This document shows positions 8,929-20,192 of a DNA stretch of 64,000 nt, one piece after another. The stretch comes from Pseudomonas segetis (GTDB taxonomy: Bacteria > Pseudomonadota > Gammaproteobacteria > Pseudomonadales > Pseudomonadaceae), in NCBI RefSeq assembly GCF_900188155.1, contig NZ_FZOG01000001.1, forward strand, positions 829,104 to 893,103, read 5' to 3'. Numbering within the stretch: position 1 is the stretch's first letter; every line of letters starts with the position of its first letter. The position numbers and the translations under genes are program-made. The notes below the pieces were generated by a model, which was not told the DNA's origin, ran no database searches, and worked only from the letters and a program-made list of their open reading frames with translations.

Positions 8929-10375
8929 GCGCCTGTTCGCCAGGCTGGTGCCGCGCTCGCTGCTGGCCAGGATGCTGGTGCTGACCCTGCTGGTGGTCTT
9001 GATCGCCCAGGCGCTGTCGAGCTTTATCTGGGTTTCACAGTTGCGTGCCAGCCAGGTTGAAGGCCTGGTTGCCAGCTCGCGCAGCCTGGCGCAGTCAATG
9101 GCCGCCAGCGTCAGTTATTTTCGCTCCTTGCCGCTGGGCTATCGGCCGATGGTGCTTGATCAGTTGCGCAACATGGGCGGGACCCGCTTTTTCGTCTCGC
9201 TCAACGACAAGCCGCTGAGCATGGATGTGTTGCCCGTCACGCCGCGCAAGCGTGCGGTGCTCGATGCCGTGGATGCAACCTTGCGTGAGCGCCTGGGGCA
9301 CGACCTCGATGTGTCGGTACAGTTTGTCAGTCCCAATGACCTGCGTATTTTCAATAATGCGGTAAAGCTTGATGAGCTGCCGCGCTCCTGGGCCCACTAT
9401 GCCTTGAGCCTGGAACCCATGAATCCGCCGGTGCTGGTCACCCAGATCCGGATCGGCCCGCAGGAGTGGCTGTACCTGGCATCACTGATGCCCGAGCCCT
9501 ATGTCAGCCTTGAGCAGCCTGGGCTGCCTGCACAGCAGCTCTGGTTCATCATTCTGACCAGTGTGTTCTTGCTGCTGCTCATCGGCCTGATGGTGCATTG
9601 GCAAAGCCGTCCGCTGAAACACCTGGCTGTGGCTGCGCGTGAAATGTCCCTGGGTACCGAGGTCGAGCCCCTTAAGGAGGCGGGCGGTAGCGAGGTGGTC
9701 GAGGTCAGTCGTGCGTTCAATACCATGCGCGAGCGTATTGGTCGTTACCTGCGAGAGCGTAGCCAGCTGTTCAGTGCGATTTCCCATGACCTGCGCACGC
9801 CCATTACCCGTTTGCGCTTGCGTGTGGAGTTGCTCGATGACGAGAAGGTGCAGGCAAAATTCCGCCGCGATCTTGATGAGCTTGAACTGTTGGTCAAGGG
9901 TGCCTTGCAGTGCGTCAAGGACACTGATATTCACGAGAACATCGAGCCGATAGATCTCGATTACCTGATCAATTGCGTGGTTGAGCCATACCTGGCGCCA
10001 GCTGGCAATGGCCTGGTGACGCTGACCGGGCAAACAGTGTCTAGCTATCCGGGAAAGCCCCTGGCCTTGAAGCGCTGCATTGGCAATTTGGTCGATAACG
10101 CCTTGAAGTATGGCCAGCGGGCGCACTTGCATATCGAAGATGACCAGACCGCCTTTGCCCTGCATGTGGATGACGAGGGCCCCGGCGTGCCAGAGCAGCA
10201 ACTGGAGTATGTGTTCGAGCCGCATTTTCGCCTGTCCGCGCAGCAGCAGGGTTATGGTCTTGGCTTGGGTATCGCGCGCAACATCGCCCACAGCCATGGT
10301 GGCGAGGTGACCCTGAAAAACCTGCGCGATGGCGGCTTGCGTGTGTCGCTGTATCTGCCGCGCTTTGCCGATTAG
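8918..10375 (+). CDS. gtrS: Sensor histidine kinase of the glucose transport system
   Basis: A 485-residue inner-membrane kinase: a first membrane segment about residues 15-40, a periplasmic sensor region of about 150 residues, a second membrane segment (LWFIILTSVFLLLLIGLMVH), HAMP linker, dimerisation domain with phosphorylated His290 in SAISHDLRTP, and an ATPase domain with NLVDNALKYG, DEGPGVP and GYGLGLGIA. The ATG at 8918 (AGGG upstream) is preferred over 8897; both overlap the end of gltR. In Pseudomonas the partner senses ketogluconates/6-phosphogluconate, which is inherited knowledge and not visible here. Confidence 0.92.
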   Translation: MVIKRLFARLVPRSLLARMLVLTLLVVLIAQALSSFIWVSQLRASQVEGLVASSRSLAQSMAASVSYFRSLPLGYRPMVLDQLRNMGGTRFFVSLNDKPLSMDVLPVTPRKRAVLDAVDATLRERLGHDLDVSVQFVSPNDLRIFNNAVKLDELPRSWAHYALSLEPMNPPVLVTQIRIGPQEWLYLASLMPEPYVSLEQPGLPAQQLWFIILTSVFLLLLIGLMVHWQSRPLKHLAVAAREMSLGTEVEPLKEAGGSEVVEVSRAFNTMRERIGRYLRERSQLFSAISHDLRTPITRLRLRVELLDDEKVQAKFRRDLDELELLVKGALQCVKDTDIHENIEPIDLDYLINCVVEPYLAPAGNGLVTLTGQTVSSYPGKPLALKRCIGNLVDNALKYGQRAHLHIEDDQTAFALHVDDEGPGVPEQQLEYVFEPHFRLSAQQQGYGLGLGIARNIAHSHGGEVTLKNLRDGGLRVSLYLPRFAD

Positions 10376-10477
10376 GTTTTGTAACCATCCTGTGACGTTT
10401 CTATATCCCTTCGTTACCCGTTTTCGCTGATGCCTTGGTTAGTATCCATGGCAGCACAAGCGTCAGACTTGTCCGCG

Positions 10478-10491
10478 AATAACAACAAGAA
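10478..10491 (+). promoter_or_regulatory. Crc/Hfq-type catabolite (CA) motif at gtsA
   Basis: AATAACAACAAGAA fits the repeated AAnAAnAA pattern bound by Hfq/Crc in Pseudomonas mRNAs. It sits immediately before the AAGG ribosome binding site and 11 bases from the gtsA start codon, so binding would block translation under strong catabolite repression. Confidence 0.65.
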
Positions 10492-10502
10492 AGGTACTGT
10501 TG

Positions 10503-11756
10503 ATGAAAGTTATCTCTCGCCTGGCAACTGCTGTTTACCTTGCCTCACTGATTCCGTTTGCTGCCCACGCCGGTGAAGTAGAAGTGCTGCACTGGTGGAC
10601 CTCGGGTGGTGAAAAGCGTGCCGCCGATACCCTCAAGCAAATGGTTGAAGCCAAAGGCCACACCTGGAAAGACTTCGCGGTCGCCGGTGGCGGTGGTGAG
10701 GCGGCCATGACCGTACTCAAGACCCGCGCCGTTTCTGGCAATCCACCTGCTGCTGCGCAGATCAAGGGGCCGGACATTCAAGAGTGGGGCGAGCTGGGCT
10801 TGCTGACTGATTTGAATGAGGTCGCCAAGCGTCAGAAATGGGACGAGCTATTGCCTTCGCAAGTGGCTGACATCATGAAATACGATGGTGATTACGTTGC
10901 CGTGCCGGTCAATGTGCATCGGGTTAACTGGCTCTGGATCAATCCCGAGGTATTTGCCAAGGCCGGTGCGAAGCCGCCAACCACTCTTGATGAACTCTTC
11001 ACTGCTGCGGACAAGCTCAAGGCTGCAGGTTTTATCGCCATCGCCCACGGCGGTCAGCCATGGCAAGACGGCACCGTCTTCGAGGATTTGGCGTTCGCCA
11101 TTCTCGGCCCCGCTGATTTTCGCAAGGCCTTTGTCGATCAAGATGAAGCGGTCCTGACCGGTGACAAGATGGTTGAAGTCTTCGCCACCTTGAAAAAACT
11201 GCACGGCTACATTGATGCCAACGCCGCAGGGCGCGATTGGAACGCTGCGGCGGGTCTGGTCATCAACGGCAAGGCCGGTATGCAGATCATGGGCGACTGG
11301 GCCAAGAGCGAATGGACCGCTGCTGGCAAGATTGCCGGTGAGGATTACAGCTGCATCCCATTTCCCGGCACCCAGGGCAGCTTTGCCTACAACATCGATT
11401 CGCTGGCCATGTTCAAGCTGGCCGATGCGGACAACCGCAAGGCCCAGGAAGACCTGGCCGAGATCGTCATGGGCAAGGAATTCCAGGCCATCTTCAACAA
11501 GAACAAAGGCTCGATCCCGGTGCGTCAGGACATGGACATGAGCAGCTTCGACAGCTGCGCTCAGGCGTCAATGAAGGACTTCAAGGAAGCGGCCGGCAAT
11601 GGTGGTCTTCAGCCAAGCCTGGCCCATGGCATGGCGGCTTCAAGCTATGTGCAGGGCGCGGTTTTTGATGTGGTGACCAACTTCTTCAACGACGCCAACG
11701 CGGACCCGAAGAAGGCTGCGCAACAACTGGCTGCAGCCATCCAGGCGGTTCAGTAA
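10503..11756 (+). CDS. gtsA: Glucose ABC transporter, periplasmic sugar-binding protein
   Basis: A 417-residue family-1 solute-binding protein. Residues 1-23 are a Sec signal peptide ending AAHA before GEVEVLHWW. The mature protein has the typical sugar-binding features [22 protein letters not shown] and [12 protein letters not shown]. The ATG at 10503 is used; a TTG one codon before is in the same frame. It is the first and probably most strongly expressed gene of gtsABCD and presents glucose to GtsBC. GltR/GtrS upstream and the Crc-type motif at its start fit known control of this operon. PA3190 (gltB) is the P. aeruginosa equivalent. Confidence 0.95.
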   Translation: MKVISRLATAVYLASLIPFAAHAGEVEVLHWWTSGGEKRAADTLKQMVEAKGHTWKDFAVAGGGGEAAMTVLKTRAVSGNPPAAAQIKGPDIQEWGELGLLTDLNEVAKRQKWDELLPSQVADIMKYDGDYVAVPVNVHRVNWLWINPEVFAKAGAKPPTTLDELFTAADKLKAAGFIAIAHGGQPWQDGTVFEDLAFAILGPADFRKAFVDQDEAVLTGDKMVEVFATLKKLHGYIDANAAGRDWNAAAGLVINGKAGMQIMGDWAKSEWTAAGKIAGEDYSCIPFPGTQGSFAYNIDSLAMFKLADADNRKAQEDLAEIVMGKEFQAIFNKNKGSIPVRQDMDMSSFDSCAQASMKDFKEAAGNGGLQPSLAHGMAASSYVQGAVFDVVTNFFNDANADPKKAAQQLAAAIQAVQ

Positions 11757-11764
11757 ATAACCCG

Positions 11765-11784
11765 GCTGCCGGTACGCCGGCAGC
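11765..11784 (+). terminator. Intercistronic stem-loop between gtsA and gtsB
   Basis: GCTGCCGG (11765-11772), four-base loop, CCGGCAGC (11777-11784). It has no long T run, so it probably stabilises the gtsA message or attenuates, giving more binding protein than permease. A perfect palindrome AAAGCGCTTT follows at 11801-11810 in the same 119-base gap. Confidence 0.55.
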
Positions 11785-11875
11785 TTCAGGGATCTCATGT
11801 AAAGCGCTTTCCAGTGCCTTCACGGGCATTGCGGCAGCGCTTTGCCCGGATTTTGTCTTAGCTTGAGAGGCCTGT

Positions 11876-12784
11876 ATGAGCTCAGTAGCAATTACGAGCA
11901 AAGTTTCACCACTGGATGCGCTACAGCGCTGGCTGCCCAAGCTGGTGTTGGCACCGACCATGTTGATTGTGCTGGTTGGCTTCTACGGTTACATCCTCTG
12001 GACCTTTTTGTTGTCCTTCACCAGTTCGCGCTTTATGCCCAGCTACAAATGGGTGGGTTTGCAGCAATACCAGCGGTTGATGGATAACGATCGCTGGTGG
12101 GTGGCGAGCAAGAACCTGATGCTGTTTGGAGGCTTGTTCATCAGCATCAGCCTGATCCTTGGTGTTTTGCTTGCGGTCTTGCTTGACCAGCGTATCCGCC
12201 GTGAAGGCTTTATCCGCACTATTTTCCTGTATCCGATGGCGATCTCGATGATTGTCACAGGCACGGCCTGGAAGTGGTTGCTCAACCCGGGGTTGGGGCT
12301 GGACAAGCTGCTGCGCGACTGGGGTTGGGAAGGGGTTCGCTTCGACTGGCTGGTGGATACCGATCGGGTGGTCTATTGCCTGGTGATTGCCGCTGTCTGG
12401 CAGGCCTCGGGGTTTGTGATGGCGTTGTTTCTGGCCGGGCTGCGCGGGGTTGATCAATCGATCATTCGCGCCGCGCAAGTCGATGGCGCCAGCTTGCCGA
12501 ATATCTACCTGCGCATAGTGCTGCCGAGCCTTGGCCCGGTGTTTTTCAGTGCGGTCATGATCCTCTCGCACATCGCGATCAAGAGCTTCGATCTGGTCGC
12601 ATCAATGACGGCTGGTGGCCCCGGTTATTCGTCCGACCTGCCGGCAATGTTCATGTATGCCCATACCTTCACTCGCGGCCAGATGGGTCTTGGCGCGGCC
12701 AGTGCGATTCTGATGCTGGGTGCGGTGCTGGCGATCCTGGTGCCTTATCTGTATTCCGAGTTGCGGGGCAAGCGCCATGATTAA
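11876..12784 (+). CDS. gtsB: Glucose ABC transporter, permease (MalF-like)
   Basis: A 302-residue inner-membrane permease with about six membrane segments and the permease EAA loop AAQVDGASLPNIYLRIVLPSL, which contacts the ATPase. The N-terminal half (LVGFYGYILWTFLLSF) and length match sugar permeases of the MalF type. Start at ATG 11876 with GAGAGG upstream. It overlaps gtsC by eight bases, so the two permease halves are made together and form the membrane channel of the GtsABCD importer. Confidence 0.95.
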   Translation: MSSVAITSKVSPLDALQRWLPKLVLAPTMLIVLVGFYGYILWTFLLSFTSSRFMPSYKWVGLQQYQRLMDNDRWWVASKNLMLFGGLFISISLILGVLLAVLLDQRIRREGFIRTIFLYPMAISMIVTGTAWKWLLNPGLGLDKLLRDWGWEGVRFDWLVDTDRVVYCLVIAAVWQASGFVMALFLAGLRGVDQSIIRAAQVDGASLPNIYLRIVLPSLGPVFFSAVMILSHIAIKSFDLVASMTAGGPGYSSDLPAMFMYAHTFTRGQMGLGAASAILMLGAVLAILVPYLYSELRGKRHD

Positions 12785-13613
12785 GCAAAACAAGCTCAGT
12801 TTCAGTCGCTTGGCGATCTACGCAACATTGCTCGCGGCCTGCGCGGTTTATCTGGTGCCGCTGATCGTCATGCTGCTCACCAGTTTCAAGACGCCTGAAG
12901 ATATACGCAGTGGCAACCTGCTGTCCTGGCCGGATGTGATTACCGCAATTGGCTGGGTCAAGGCCTGGGACAGTCTTGGCGGTTTTTTCTGGAACTCGGT
13001 AAAGATCACGGTTCCAGCGGTGCTGATCTCCACCTTGCTTGGCGCGCTCAATGGTTATGTGCTGGCGATGTGGCGTTTCAAAGGCTCGCAACTGTTCTTT
13101 GGCCTGTTGTTGTTTGGTTGCTTCCTGCCGTTCCAGGTGGTGTTGCTGCCAGCCTCATTCACCCTTGGCAAGCTGGGTCTGGCCAACACCACAAGCGGCT
13201 TGGTGTTGGTGCACCTGGTCTATGGGATTGCCTTTACCACTTTGTTCTTCCGCAACTACTACGTCAGCGTGCCGGATGCCCTGGTGCGCGCTGCGCGTCT
13301 GGATGGCGCCGGATTCTTCACCATTTTCGGACGCATCCTGCTGCCGATGTCGGTGCCGATCATCATGGTTTGCCTGATCTGGCAGTTCACCCAGATCTGG
13401 AACGATTTCCTGTTTGGCGTGGTGTTCGCCAGTGGTGATACCCAACCGATTACGGTGGCGCTCAATAACCTGGTCAATACCAGCACGGGTACCAAGGAAT
13501 ACAACGTCGACATGGCGGCCGCGATGATCGCCGGACTACCCACGCTGGTGGTCTATGTGCTGGCTGGCAAGTACTTCTTGCGCGGGCTAACAGCCGGCGC
13601 GGTGAAAGGCTAA
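12777..13613 (+). CDS. gtsC: Glucose ABC transporter, permease (MalG-like)
   Basis: A 278-residue inner-membrane permease of the MalG type with six membrane segments and the EAA-type loop AARLDGAGFFTIFGRILLPMS. The start is the ATG at 12777, inside the end of gtsB; the upstream extension of the frame to 12720 has no family resemblance. The C-terminus KYFLRGLTAGAVKG is typical of MalG-like proteins. Partner of GtsB. Confidence 0.94.
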   Translation: MIKQNKLSFSRLAIYATLLAACAVYLVPLIVMLLTSFKTPEDIRSGNLLSWPDVITAIGWVKAWDSLGGFFWNSVKITVPAVLISTLLGALNGYVLAMWRFKGSQLFFGLLLFGCFLPFQVVLLPASFTLGKLGLANTTSGLVLVHLVYGIAFTTLFFRNYYVSVPDALVRAARLDGAGFFTIFGRILLPMSVPIIMVCLIWQFTQIWNDFLFGVVFASGDTQPITVALNNLVNTSTGTKEYNVDMAAAMIAGLPTLVVYVLAGKYFLRGLTAGAVKG

Positions 13614-13641
13614 CAGGTCGCTTTCGACCGGAGAGACAAAG

Positions 13642-14805
13642 ATGGCAACGCTTGAACTACGCAAGGTACACAAGAGCTACGGCAGTGGTCTGGCCGATAC
13701 GCTGAAGAATATTGAACTGAAAATCGATTCGGGTGAGTTCCTGATCCTGGTCGGGCCCTCTGGTTGCGGCAAGTCCACGTTGATGAACTGCATTGCGGGT
13801 CTGGAAAGCATCAGCGGCGGTGAAATCCTGGTCGAAGGCGCTGATATAAGCGGCATGAGCCCGAAGGATCGCGACATCGCCATGGTGTTTCAATCCTATG
13901 CGCTGTACCCGACCATGAGCGTTCGCGACAACATTGCCTTCGGCTTGAAGATGCGCAAGATGGCGCCTGAGGCGATTGATGAGGAAGTCGCCCGGGTCGC
14001 CAGGCTGCTGCAAATCGAGCATTTGCTCAAGCGCAAGCCTGGGCAACTGTCAGGCGGCCAGCAACAGCGCGTAGCCATGGGGCGTGCCTTGGCGCGACGC
14101 CCGAAAATCTACCTGTTCGATGAGCCTTTATCCAACCTGGACGCCAAGCTGCGCGTCGAGATGCGTACCGAAATCAAGCTGATGCACCAGCGTCTCAAGA
14201 CCACCACGGTGTATGTCACCCATGATCAGATCGAGGCCATGACTTTGGGTGACAAGGTGGCGGTGATGAAGGAGGGCATCATTCAGCAGTTCGGCACACC
14301 GCAGCAGATTTACAACGATCCTGCCAACCTGTTTGTAGCCAGCTTCATTGGATCGCCGCCGATGAATTTTATTCCGGTAAAGCTCGAGCCTGCTGGCAAC
14401 CAACTGTTTGCGCCATTGTGCAGCGGTGAAAAGGCTGAGCTCAGCTGTGCATTGCCGTTGGCGGCGATGGCCGAAGGCGTCGAGGGGCGCGAAGTTATCC
14501 TGGGTGTCAGGCCCGAGCAGATCCAGACCACTGCCGGGACGCCGGGACTGGTGCCGATTGCCGCCGAAGTCGAGATTATCGAGCCGACCGGTCCGGACAC
14601 CCTGGTCTTTGTCACGCTCAATCAAACCAAGGTGTGTTGTCGCATGTCGCCTGATGACGCGCCCCGTGTCGGCCAGGTTATCGAACTGCAACTCGATCCG
14701 GAAAAAATCATGCTGTTTGACGCCAACAGCGGCGAGCGTCTTCGTCCTTTGTCAGCCACAACGGCTCAGTCAGCCAGCAATGTCACGCGCCTGAGAAGCC
14801 TTTAG
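13642..14805 (+). CDS. gtsD: Glucose ABC transporter, ATP-binding protein
   Basis: A 387-residue MalK/UgpC-type ATPase: Walker A GPSGCGKST near residue 37, ABC signature LSGGQQQR, Walker B YLFDEPLSNLD and the switch-region His in VTHDQ, followed by a C-terminal regulatory (TOBE-like) domain from about residue 240. It has a clear GGAGAG ribosome binding site. It energises GtsBC. Two stem-loops lie between it and the porin gene. Confidence 0.95.
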   Translation: MATLELRKVHKSYGSGLADTLKNIELKIDSGEFLILVGPSGCGKSTLMNCIAGLESISGGEILVEGADISGMSPKDRDIAMVFQSYALYPTMSVRDNIAFGLKMRKMAPEAIDEEVARVARLLQIEHLLKRKPGQLSGGQQQRVAMGRALARRPKIYLFDEPLSNLDAKLRVEMRTEIKLMHQRLKTTTVYVTHDQIEAMTLGDKVAVMKEGIIQQFGTPQQIYNDPANLFVASFIGSPPMNFIPVKLEPAGNQLFAPLCSGEKAELSCALPLAAMAEGVEGREVILGVRPEQIQTTAGTPGLVPIAAEVEIIEPTGPDTLVFVTLNQTKVCCRMSPDDAPRVGQVIELQLDPEKIMLFDANSGERLRPLSATTAQSASNVTRLRSL

Positions 14806-14825
14806 CCGTGGCGATTTAACAGCCT

Positions 14826-14887
14826 CTGGCCGTTGGCCAGGTTCATTGCATTTTGATGATGTTCAACCGGGTTCTTGAGCCCGGTTG
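14826..14887 (+). terminator. Two stem-loops between gtsD and the porin gene
   Basis: CTGGCC/GGCCAG (14826-14831 and 14835-14840) and CAACCGGG/CCCGGTTG (14864-14871 and 14880-14887). Neither has a following T run, so partial termination or mRNA processing between the ABC genes and the porin is more likely than full termination. Confidence 0.45.
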
Positions 14888-14963
14888 CTGGAGCTGTGCG
14901 TGCATAGGGATATCACCCTTAGCAGTTTAAGTGGCGGCTGCCTTGTTTCGTCACCTGAGCTGA

Positions 14964-16226
<1,263 letters not shown>

Positions 16227-16233
16227 GCCCGGC

Positions 16234-16258
16234 GGCGGTTCAGGCTGCCTGGACCGCC
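16234..16258. terminator. Stem-loop between convergent porin and hexR genes
   Basis: GGCGGTTCAGG (16234-16244) pairs with CCTGGACCGCC (16248-16258) with one mismatch and a three-base loop. It has no T run but lies in the 39-base gap between two convergent stops. Confidence 0.45.
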
Positions 16259-16265
16259 ACTGCGC

Positions 16266-17129
16266 TTAATCTTCATCCGCTGGGTAGCGACTGGCGTTGA
16301 GGCTTTCCTTGATTTTGCGCAGATGGGGTTGGAAATCGACGCCACGGCGCAGGGTCACGCCGGTTGCGAGCACATCAAGGACGGTCAATTGGATGATGCG
16401 TGAGGTCATCGGCATGTAGATGTCGGTGTCTTCGGGCAGGGGGATGTCCAGGCTCAGGGTGCTGGCCTTGGCCAATGGTGAGTTGGCAGCGGTCAGGCCC
16501 AATACCGAGGCGCCTTTGTCCCGGGCAATGCGGGCGACTTCAACCAGTTCGCGGGTGCGCCCGGTGTAGGAAATGATGACGAACAGGTCACCGGTATGCG
16601 CCACCGAGGCCAGCATGCGCTGCATCAAGACATCGGCATGGGCGGTTACCGCGAGGTTAAAGCGGAAGAACTTATGTTGGGCATCCAGTGCGACAGGTGC
16701 GGAGGCGCCAAGTCCAAAGAAATGGATCTGTCGGGCCTGGATCAGTAGGTCAACGGCGCGGCTGATCAGTTGTGGGTCGAGTGACTGGCAGGCGCTGTCG
16801 AGCGAGGTAATGGCGCTGCCAAAAATTTTGCGGGTATAGGCTTCGGGGCCGTCATCGGCTTCAACCGCCCGGCTGACGTAGGCGGCGCCACTGGCAAGGC
16901 TCTGGGCGAGCTGCATTTTCAGCTCAGGATAACCGTTAACGCCAAATGAGCGACAGAAGCGATTGACCGTTGGCTCGCTGACCGAGGCTGCCTGGGCGAG
17001 CGCGGCTATGCTCAAGCGTGTCGCCTGCTGCGGGTTATGCAAAATCACTTCGGCAACCTTGCGCTCTGCCTTGTTGAGGCTGTCGAGGCGGGTTTGGATT
17101 TGCTCCAGTAGGTTTCGCACGCGATCCAT
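16266..17129 (-). CDS. hexR: HexR, RpiR-family repressor of central glucose metabolism
   Basis: A 287-residue RpiR-type regulator: N-terminal helix-turn-helix (residues about 1-77, [25 protein letters not shown]) and a C-terminal SIS sugar-phosphate-binding domain (about 120-260, with [11 protein letters not shown] and [11 protein letters not shown]). In Pseudomonas HexR represses zwf-pgl-eda, edd-glk and gap and is released by KDPG. The gene is divergent from zwf and its own operator-like site lies in the shared gap; matching boxes stand before gap and edd. Confidence 0.95.
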   Translation of the reverse strand: MDRVRNLLEQIQTRLDSLNKAERKVAEVILHNPQQATRLSIAALAQAASVSEPTVNRFCRSFGVNGYPELKMQLAQSLASGAAYVSRAVEADDGPEAYTRKIFGSAITSLDSACQSLDPQLISRAVDLLIQARQIHFFGLGASAPVALDAQHKFFRFNLAVTAHADVLMQRMLASVAHTGDLFVIISYTGRTRELVEVARIARDKGASVLGLTAANSPLAKASTLSLDIPLPEDTDIYMPMTSRIIQLTVLDVLATGVTLRRGVDFQPHLRKIKESLNASRYPADED

Positions 17130-17228
17130 TTTTGTTCCTTATGCAGACAGGCAACCGACGAAAATGCAGGCCTATCGTACTGATCGGCCCTGATTGTCAC
17201 CACTTGTTCTGTTAATTTCCGATAAATG

Positions 17229-17243
17229 TTGTTTTTATTACGA
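17229..17243. promoter_or_regulatory. HexR-type operator before zwf (one mismatch)
   Basis: TTGT (17229-17232), seven bases, ACGA (17240-17243): matches TTGT-N7-ACAA at all but one position. It lies in the hexR/zwf divergent region, about 65 bases upstream of the zwf start. Confidence 0.6.
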
Positions 17244-17307
17244 CATATTGCGGTGTAGTATGCCCAGCAGGGTGTTTCTCGCTGAAGTTGATAGAAGAAC
17301 ATATATC

Positions 17308-18777
17308 ATGCCAAGCATAACTGTTGAACCTTGTACCTTTGCTTTGTTCGGTGCGCTGGGTGATCTGGCCTTGCGCAAGCTGTTTCCAGCCCTTTTTCAA
17401 CTGGATCAGGCTGATTTGTTGCACGCCGACACGCAAATCCTGGCGCTGGCGCGCGACGCCGGCGAGCCCCAGCAGTATATCGCCACGATTGAAAATGCCC
17501 TGCGCGGCTATATAGACGCAAAGAACCTTGATGAAGGCGTCATGCAGCGCTTCCTTGCACGCTTAAGCTATGTGCGAATGGATTTCCTGCAGGCCGATGA
17601 TTACCAGCAATTGGCTGGGCAGGTGGCCGGCGACAAATGCCTGATTGCCTACTTTGCAACGCCTGCATCGGTGTATGGCAGCATTTGTGCAAATCTTGCG
17701 CGAGTGGGTTTGGTGGACCGCACGCGGGTGGTTCTGGAAAAGCCCATTGGCCATGACCTGGCTTCCTCGCGTGAGGTCAACAATGCGGTGGCGCAGTACT
17801 TCCCGGAAACTCGCATCTACCGTATTGACCATTACCTGGGCAAGGAAACCGTGCAGAACCTGATCGCACTGCGTTTCGCCAATAGTCTGTTCGAGACCCA
17901 GTGGAATCAGAATCACATTTCCCACGTTGAAATCACCGTGGCCGAGAAAGTCGGCATTGAAGGCCGCTGGGGCTATTTCGACCAGGCTGGCCAGCTGCGT
18001 GACATGATCCAGAATCACCTGTTGCAGCTGCTTTGCCTGATCGCCATGGACCCGCCCAGCGACTTGTCTGCCGACAGCATTCGTGACGAGAAGGTCAAGG
18101 TGCTCAAGGCTCTCGAGCCTATTACCGCCGAGCAGCTCAGCCAGCGTGTTGTGCGCGGTCAGTATGTGGCCGGCAACAGTGCTGGCAAGGCTGTGCCTGG
18201 TTACCTTGAAGAAGAAAACTCCAACACCGAGAGCAATACCGAAACCTTCGTTGCATTGCGTGCCGATATCCGCAACTGGCGCTGGTCGGGCGTGCCGTTT
18301 TACCTGCGCACCGGCAAGCGCATGGCGGAAAAAATGTCACAGATCGTGATTCATTTCAAAGAGCCGCCGCATTACATCTTTGCCGCCGAACAACGGCCGC
18401 TGATCAGCAATCGACTGATTATCCGTCTGCAGCCTGACGAGGGAATTTCCCTGCAGGTGATGACCAAGGATCAAGGCCTCGATAAAGGCATGCAGTTGCG
18501 CAGCGGGCCCTTGCAGCTGAGTTTTTCGGACACCTATCAAAGTGCGCGCATCCCCGATGCCTATGAGCGTTTGTTGCTTGAGGTGATGCGCGGCAATCAG
18601 AATCTGTTCGTGCGCAAAGATGAAATCGAACACGCATGGCTCTGGTGCGACCAGTTGATTGATGGCTGGAAACGTCTTGGCGATAAGCCCAAGCCCTATG
18701 CCGCAGGCTCTTGGGGGCCAATGGCTTCAATCGCCCTAATTACTCGTGATGGAAAGGCTTGGTATGGCGATCTCTGA
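17308..18777 (+). CDS. zwf: Glucose-6-phosphate 1-dehydrogenase
   Basis: A 489-residue enzyme that oxidises glucose-6-phosphate to 6-phosphogluconolactone with NAD(P)+. It shows the dinucleotide-binding N-terminus [15 protein letters not shown] and the active-site motif RIDHYLGKE at residues 172-180. The ATG at 17308 is chosen: the frame opens earlier (17194) but homologues begin with this short [10 protein letters not shown] lead. First gene of zwf-pgl-eda; it overlaps pgl by 14 bases. Control by HexR is expected from the operator upstream. Confidence 0.96.
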   Translation: MPSITVEPCTFALFGALGDLALRKLFPALFQLDQADLLHADTQILALARDAGEPQQYIATIENALRGYIDAKNLDEGVMQRFLARLSYVRMDFLQADDYQQLAGQVAGDKCLIAYFATPASVYGSICANLARVGLVDRTRVVLEKPIGHDLASSREVNNAVAQYFPETRIYRIDHYLGKETVQNLIALRFANSLFETQWNQNHISHVEITVAEKVGIEGRWGYFDQAGQLRDMIQNHLLQLLCLIAMDPPSDLSADSIRDEKVKVLKALEPITAEQLSQRVVRGQYVAGNSAGKAVPGYLEEENSNTESNTETFVALRADIRNWRWSGVPFYLRTGKRMAEKMSQIVIHFKEPPHYIFAAEQRPLISNRLIIRLQPDEGISLQVMTKDQGLDKGMQLRSGPLQLSFSDTYQSARIPDAYERLLLEVMRGNQNLFVRKDEIEHAWLWCDQLIDGWKRLGDKPKPYAAGSWGPMASIALITRDGKAWYGDL

Positions 18778-19477
18778 CCTGCAGTTACCGGCTGGCGTTG
18801 TGGCGCACAGTCTTAACAATTCCACGCAACTGGCCAATAAGCTGGCCGCCGACGTTGCCGATGCCTTGCGTTCAGCCATTGCTGAACAGGGCAGGGCGAC
18901 ATTGGTGGTGTCGGGCGGTCGCAGTCCGGTTGCCTTTTTCGAGGCCTTGGCCAAGCAGCCGTTGCAGTGGTCCAGCGTGGTGGTCAGCCTGGCTGATGAA
19001 CGCTGGCTGCCGACTAGCCACGCCGACAGCAATGAAGGCCTGGTGCGTCGCCATCTGCTGCAAGGACAAGCGGCTTCCGCCCGGATGTTCGGCCTGTACT
19101 CCAGCGCCGCTTCGGTTGAAGAGGCGGCGGTTACCGCCGACCAGGCGCTGAAGGAACTACCGTCGATAGACGTGTTGGTGCTGGGCATGGGGGATGACGG
19201 CCATACCGCGTCCCTGTTTCCTCAAAGTCCCAACCTGCCTGAGGCGCTGGCGCCAGATACCGAGCGACGTTGCTTGCCAATGCTCGCTCCGACTGTGCCG
19301 CATCAGCGCTTGACCATGAGCTTGGCGTTGCTCGCTTCAGCCAGGCACAAGGTGTTGGCCATGCAGGGCAAGAACAAGCTGGCGACGCTGAAGCAAGCGT
19401 TGCAGCCTGATGCGGTGGCGCTTATGCCGGTGCGTGCTTTTTTGCAATCTCCTCTTGAAATTTACTGGTGCCCATAG
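18764..19477 (+). CDS. pgl: 6-phosphogluconolactonase
   Basis: A 237-residue cytoplasmic hydrolase of the DevB/Pgl type that opens 6-phosphogluconolactone to 6-phosphogluconate. Seen: [23 protein letters not shown], and the motif [15 protein letters not shown]. The start at ATG 18764 ([11 protein letters not shown]) matches homologues and lies inside the end of zwf, so translation is coupled. Confidence 0.95.
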   Translation: MAISDLQLPAGVVAHSLNNSTQLANKLAADVADALRSAIAEQGRATLVVSGGRSPVAFFEALAKQPLQWSSVVVSLADERWLPTSHADSNEGLVRRHLLQGQAASARMFGLYSSAASVEEAAVTADQALKELPSIDVLVLGMGDDGHTASLFPQSPNLPEALAPDTERRCLPMLAPTVPHQRLTMSLALLASARHKVLAMQGKNKLATLKQALQPDAVALMPVRAFLQSPLEIYWCP

Positions 19478-19510
19478 CCCGGTAGCTCTAGTTTTTAAGG
19501 ACCTTTGGTT

Positions 19511-20182
19511 ATGACAACTCACGAAACCCATCAGCAGCGAATGGTGACCAAGATCGCGCAAATCGATGCCATCTGCGCGCAAGCGAAGGTAATGCCGGTC
19601 ATCACCATCTCCCGCGAGGAAGATATCTTGCCGATGGCTGATGCATTGGCCGCAGGCGGGCTTAGCGTGCTTGAAGTTACGCTGCGCTCGGAGCATGGCC
19701 TGACCGCCATTCGCCGCTTGCGTGAAGCGCGTCCGGACTTGGTGGTGGGTGCCGGCACGGTGCTTGATGTCGACATGCTTGCAGCGGCTGAAGCGGCTGG
19801 CGCGCAATTTATTGTGACGCCCGGCTGTACCCCCGAGTTGCTCGAGGCAAGCCTTGCCAGCGATGTTCCACTGTTGCCGGGGATCGCCAGTGCCTCGGAG
19901 ATCATGATGGGCTATGCCCTGGGCTATCGTCGCTTCAAGCTGTTCCCGGCTGAAGTCAGCGGCGGTACTGCGGCACTCAAGGCCCTTGGCGGGCCGTTTC
20001 CGGCCGTGCGCTTCTGCCCGACGGGCGGTGTCAGCCTGGCGAATGTACAAAGCTACATGGCCCAGCCTAACGTGATGTGCGTGGGCGGCACCTGGATGCT
20101 CGACAGTGCCTGGATCAAGGCCGGAGACTGGGCGCGGGTTGAGCAAGCCAGCGCAGAGGCTTTGGCGCTATTGGCAAGCTAG
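19511..20182 (+). CDS. eda: KDPG aldolase (2-keto-3-deoxy-6-phosphogluconate aldolase)
   Basis: A 223-residue class I aldolase that splits KDPG to pyruvate and glyceraldehyde-3-phosphate, completing the Entner-Doudoroff route. The Schiff-base lysine is K143 in RFKLFPAE and the general acid/base Glu55 is in LEVTLRS; GAGTV and PTGGV motifs are present. ATG at 19511 has AAGGA upstream; a TTG two codons earlier is less likely. Ends the zwf-pgl-eda operon at a strong terminator. Confidence 0.96.
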   Translation: MTTHETHQQRMVTKIAQIDAICAQAKVMPVITISREEDILPMADALAAGGLSVLEVTLRSEHGLTAIRRLREARPDLVVGAGTVLDVDMLAAAEAAGAQFIVTPGCTPELLEASLASDVPLLPGIASASEIMMGYALGYRRFKLFPAEVSGGTAALKALGGPFPAVRFCPTGGVSLANVQSYMAQPNVMCVGGTWMLDSAWIKAGDWARVEQASAEALALLAS

Positions 20183-20192
20183 GTCGTGGTCT

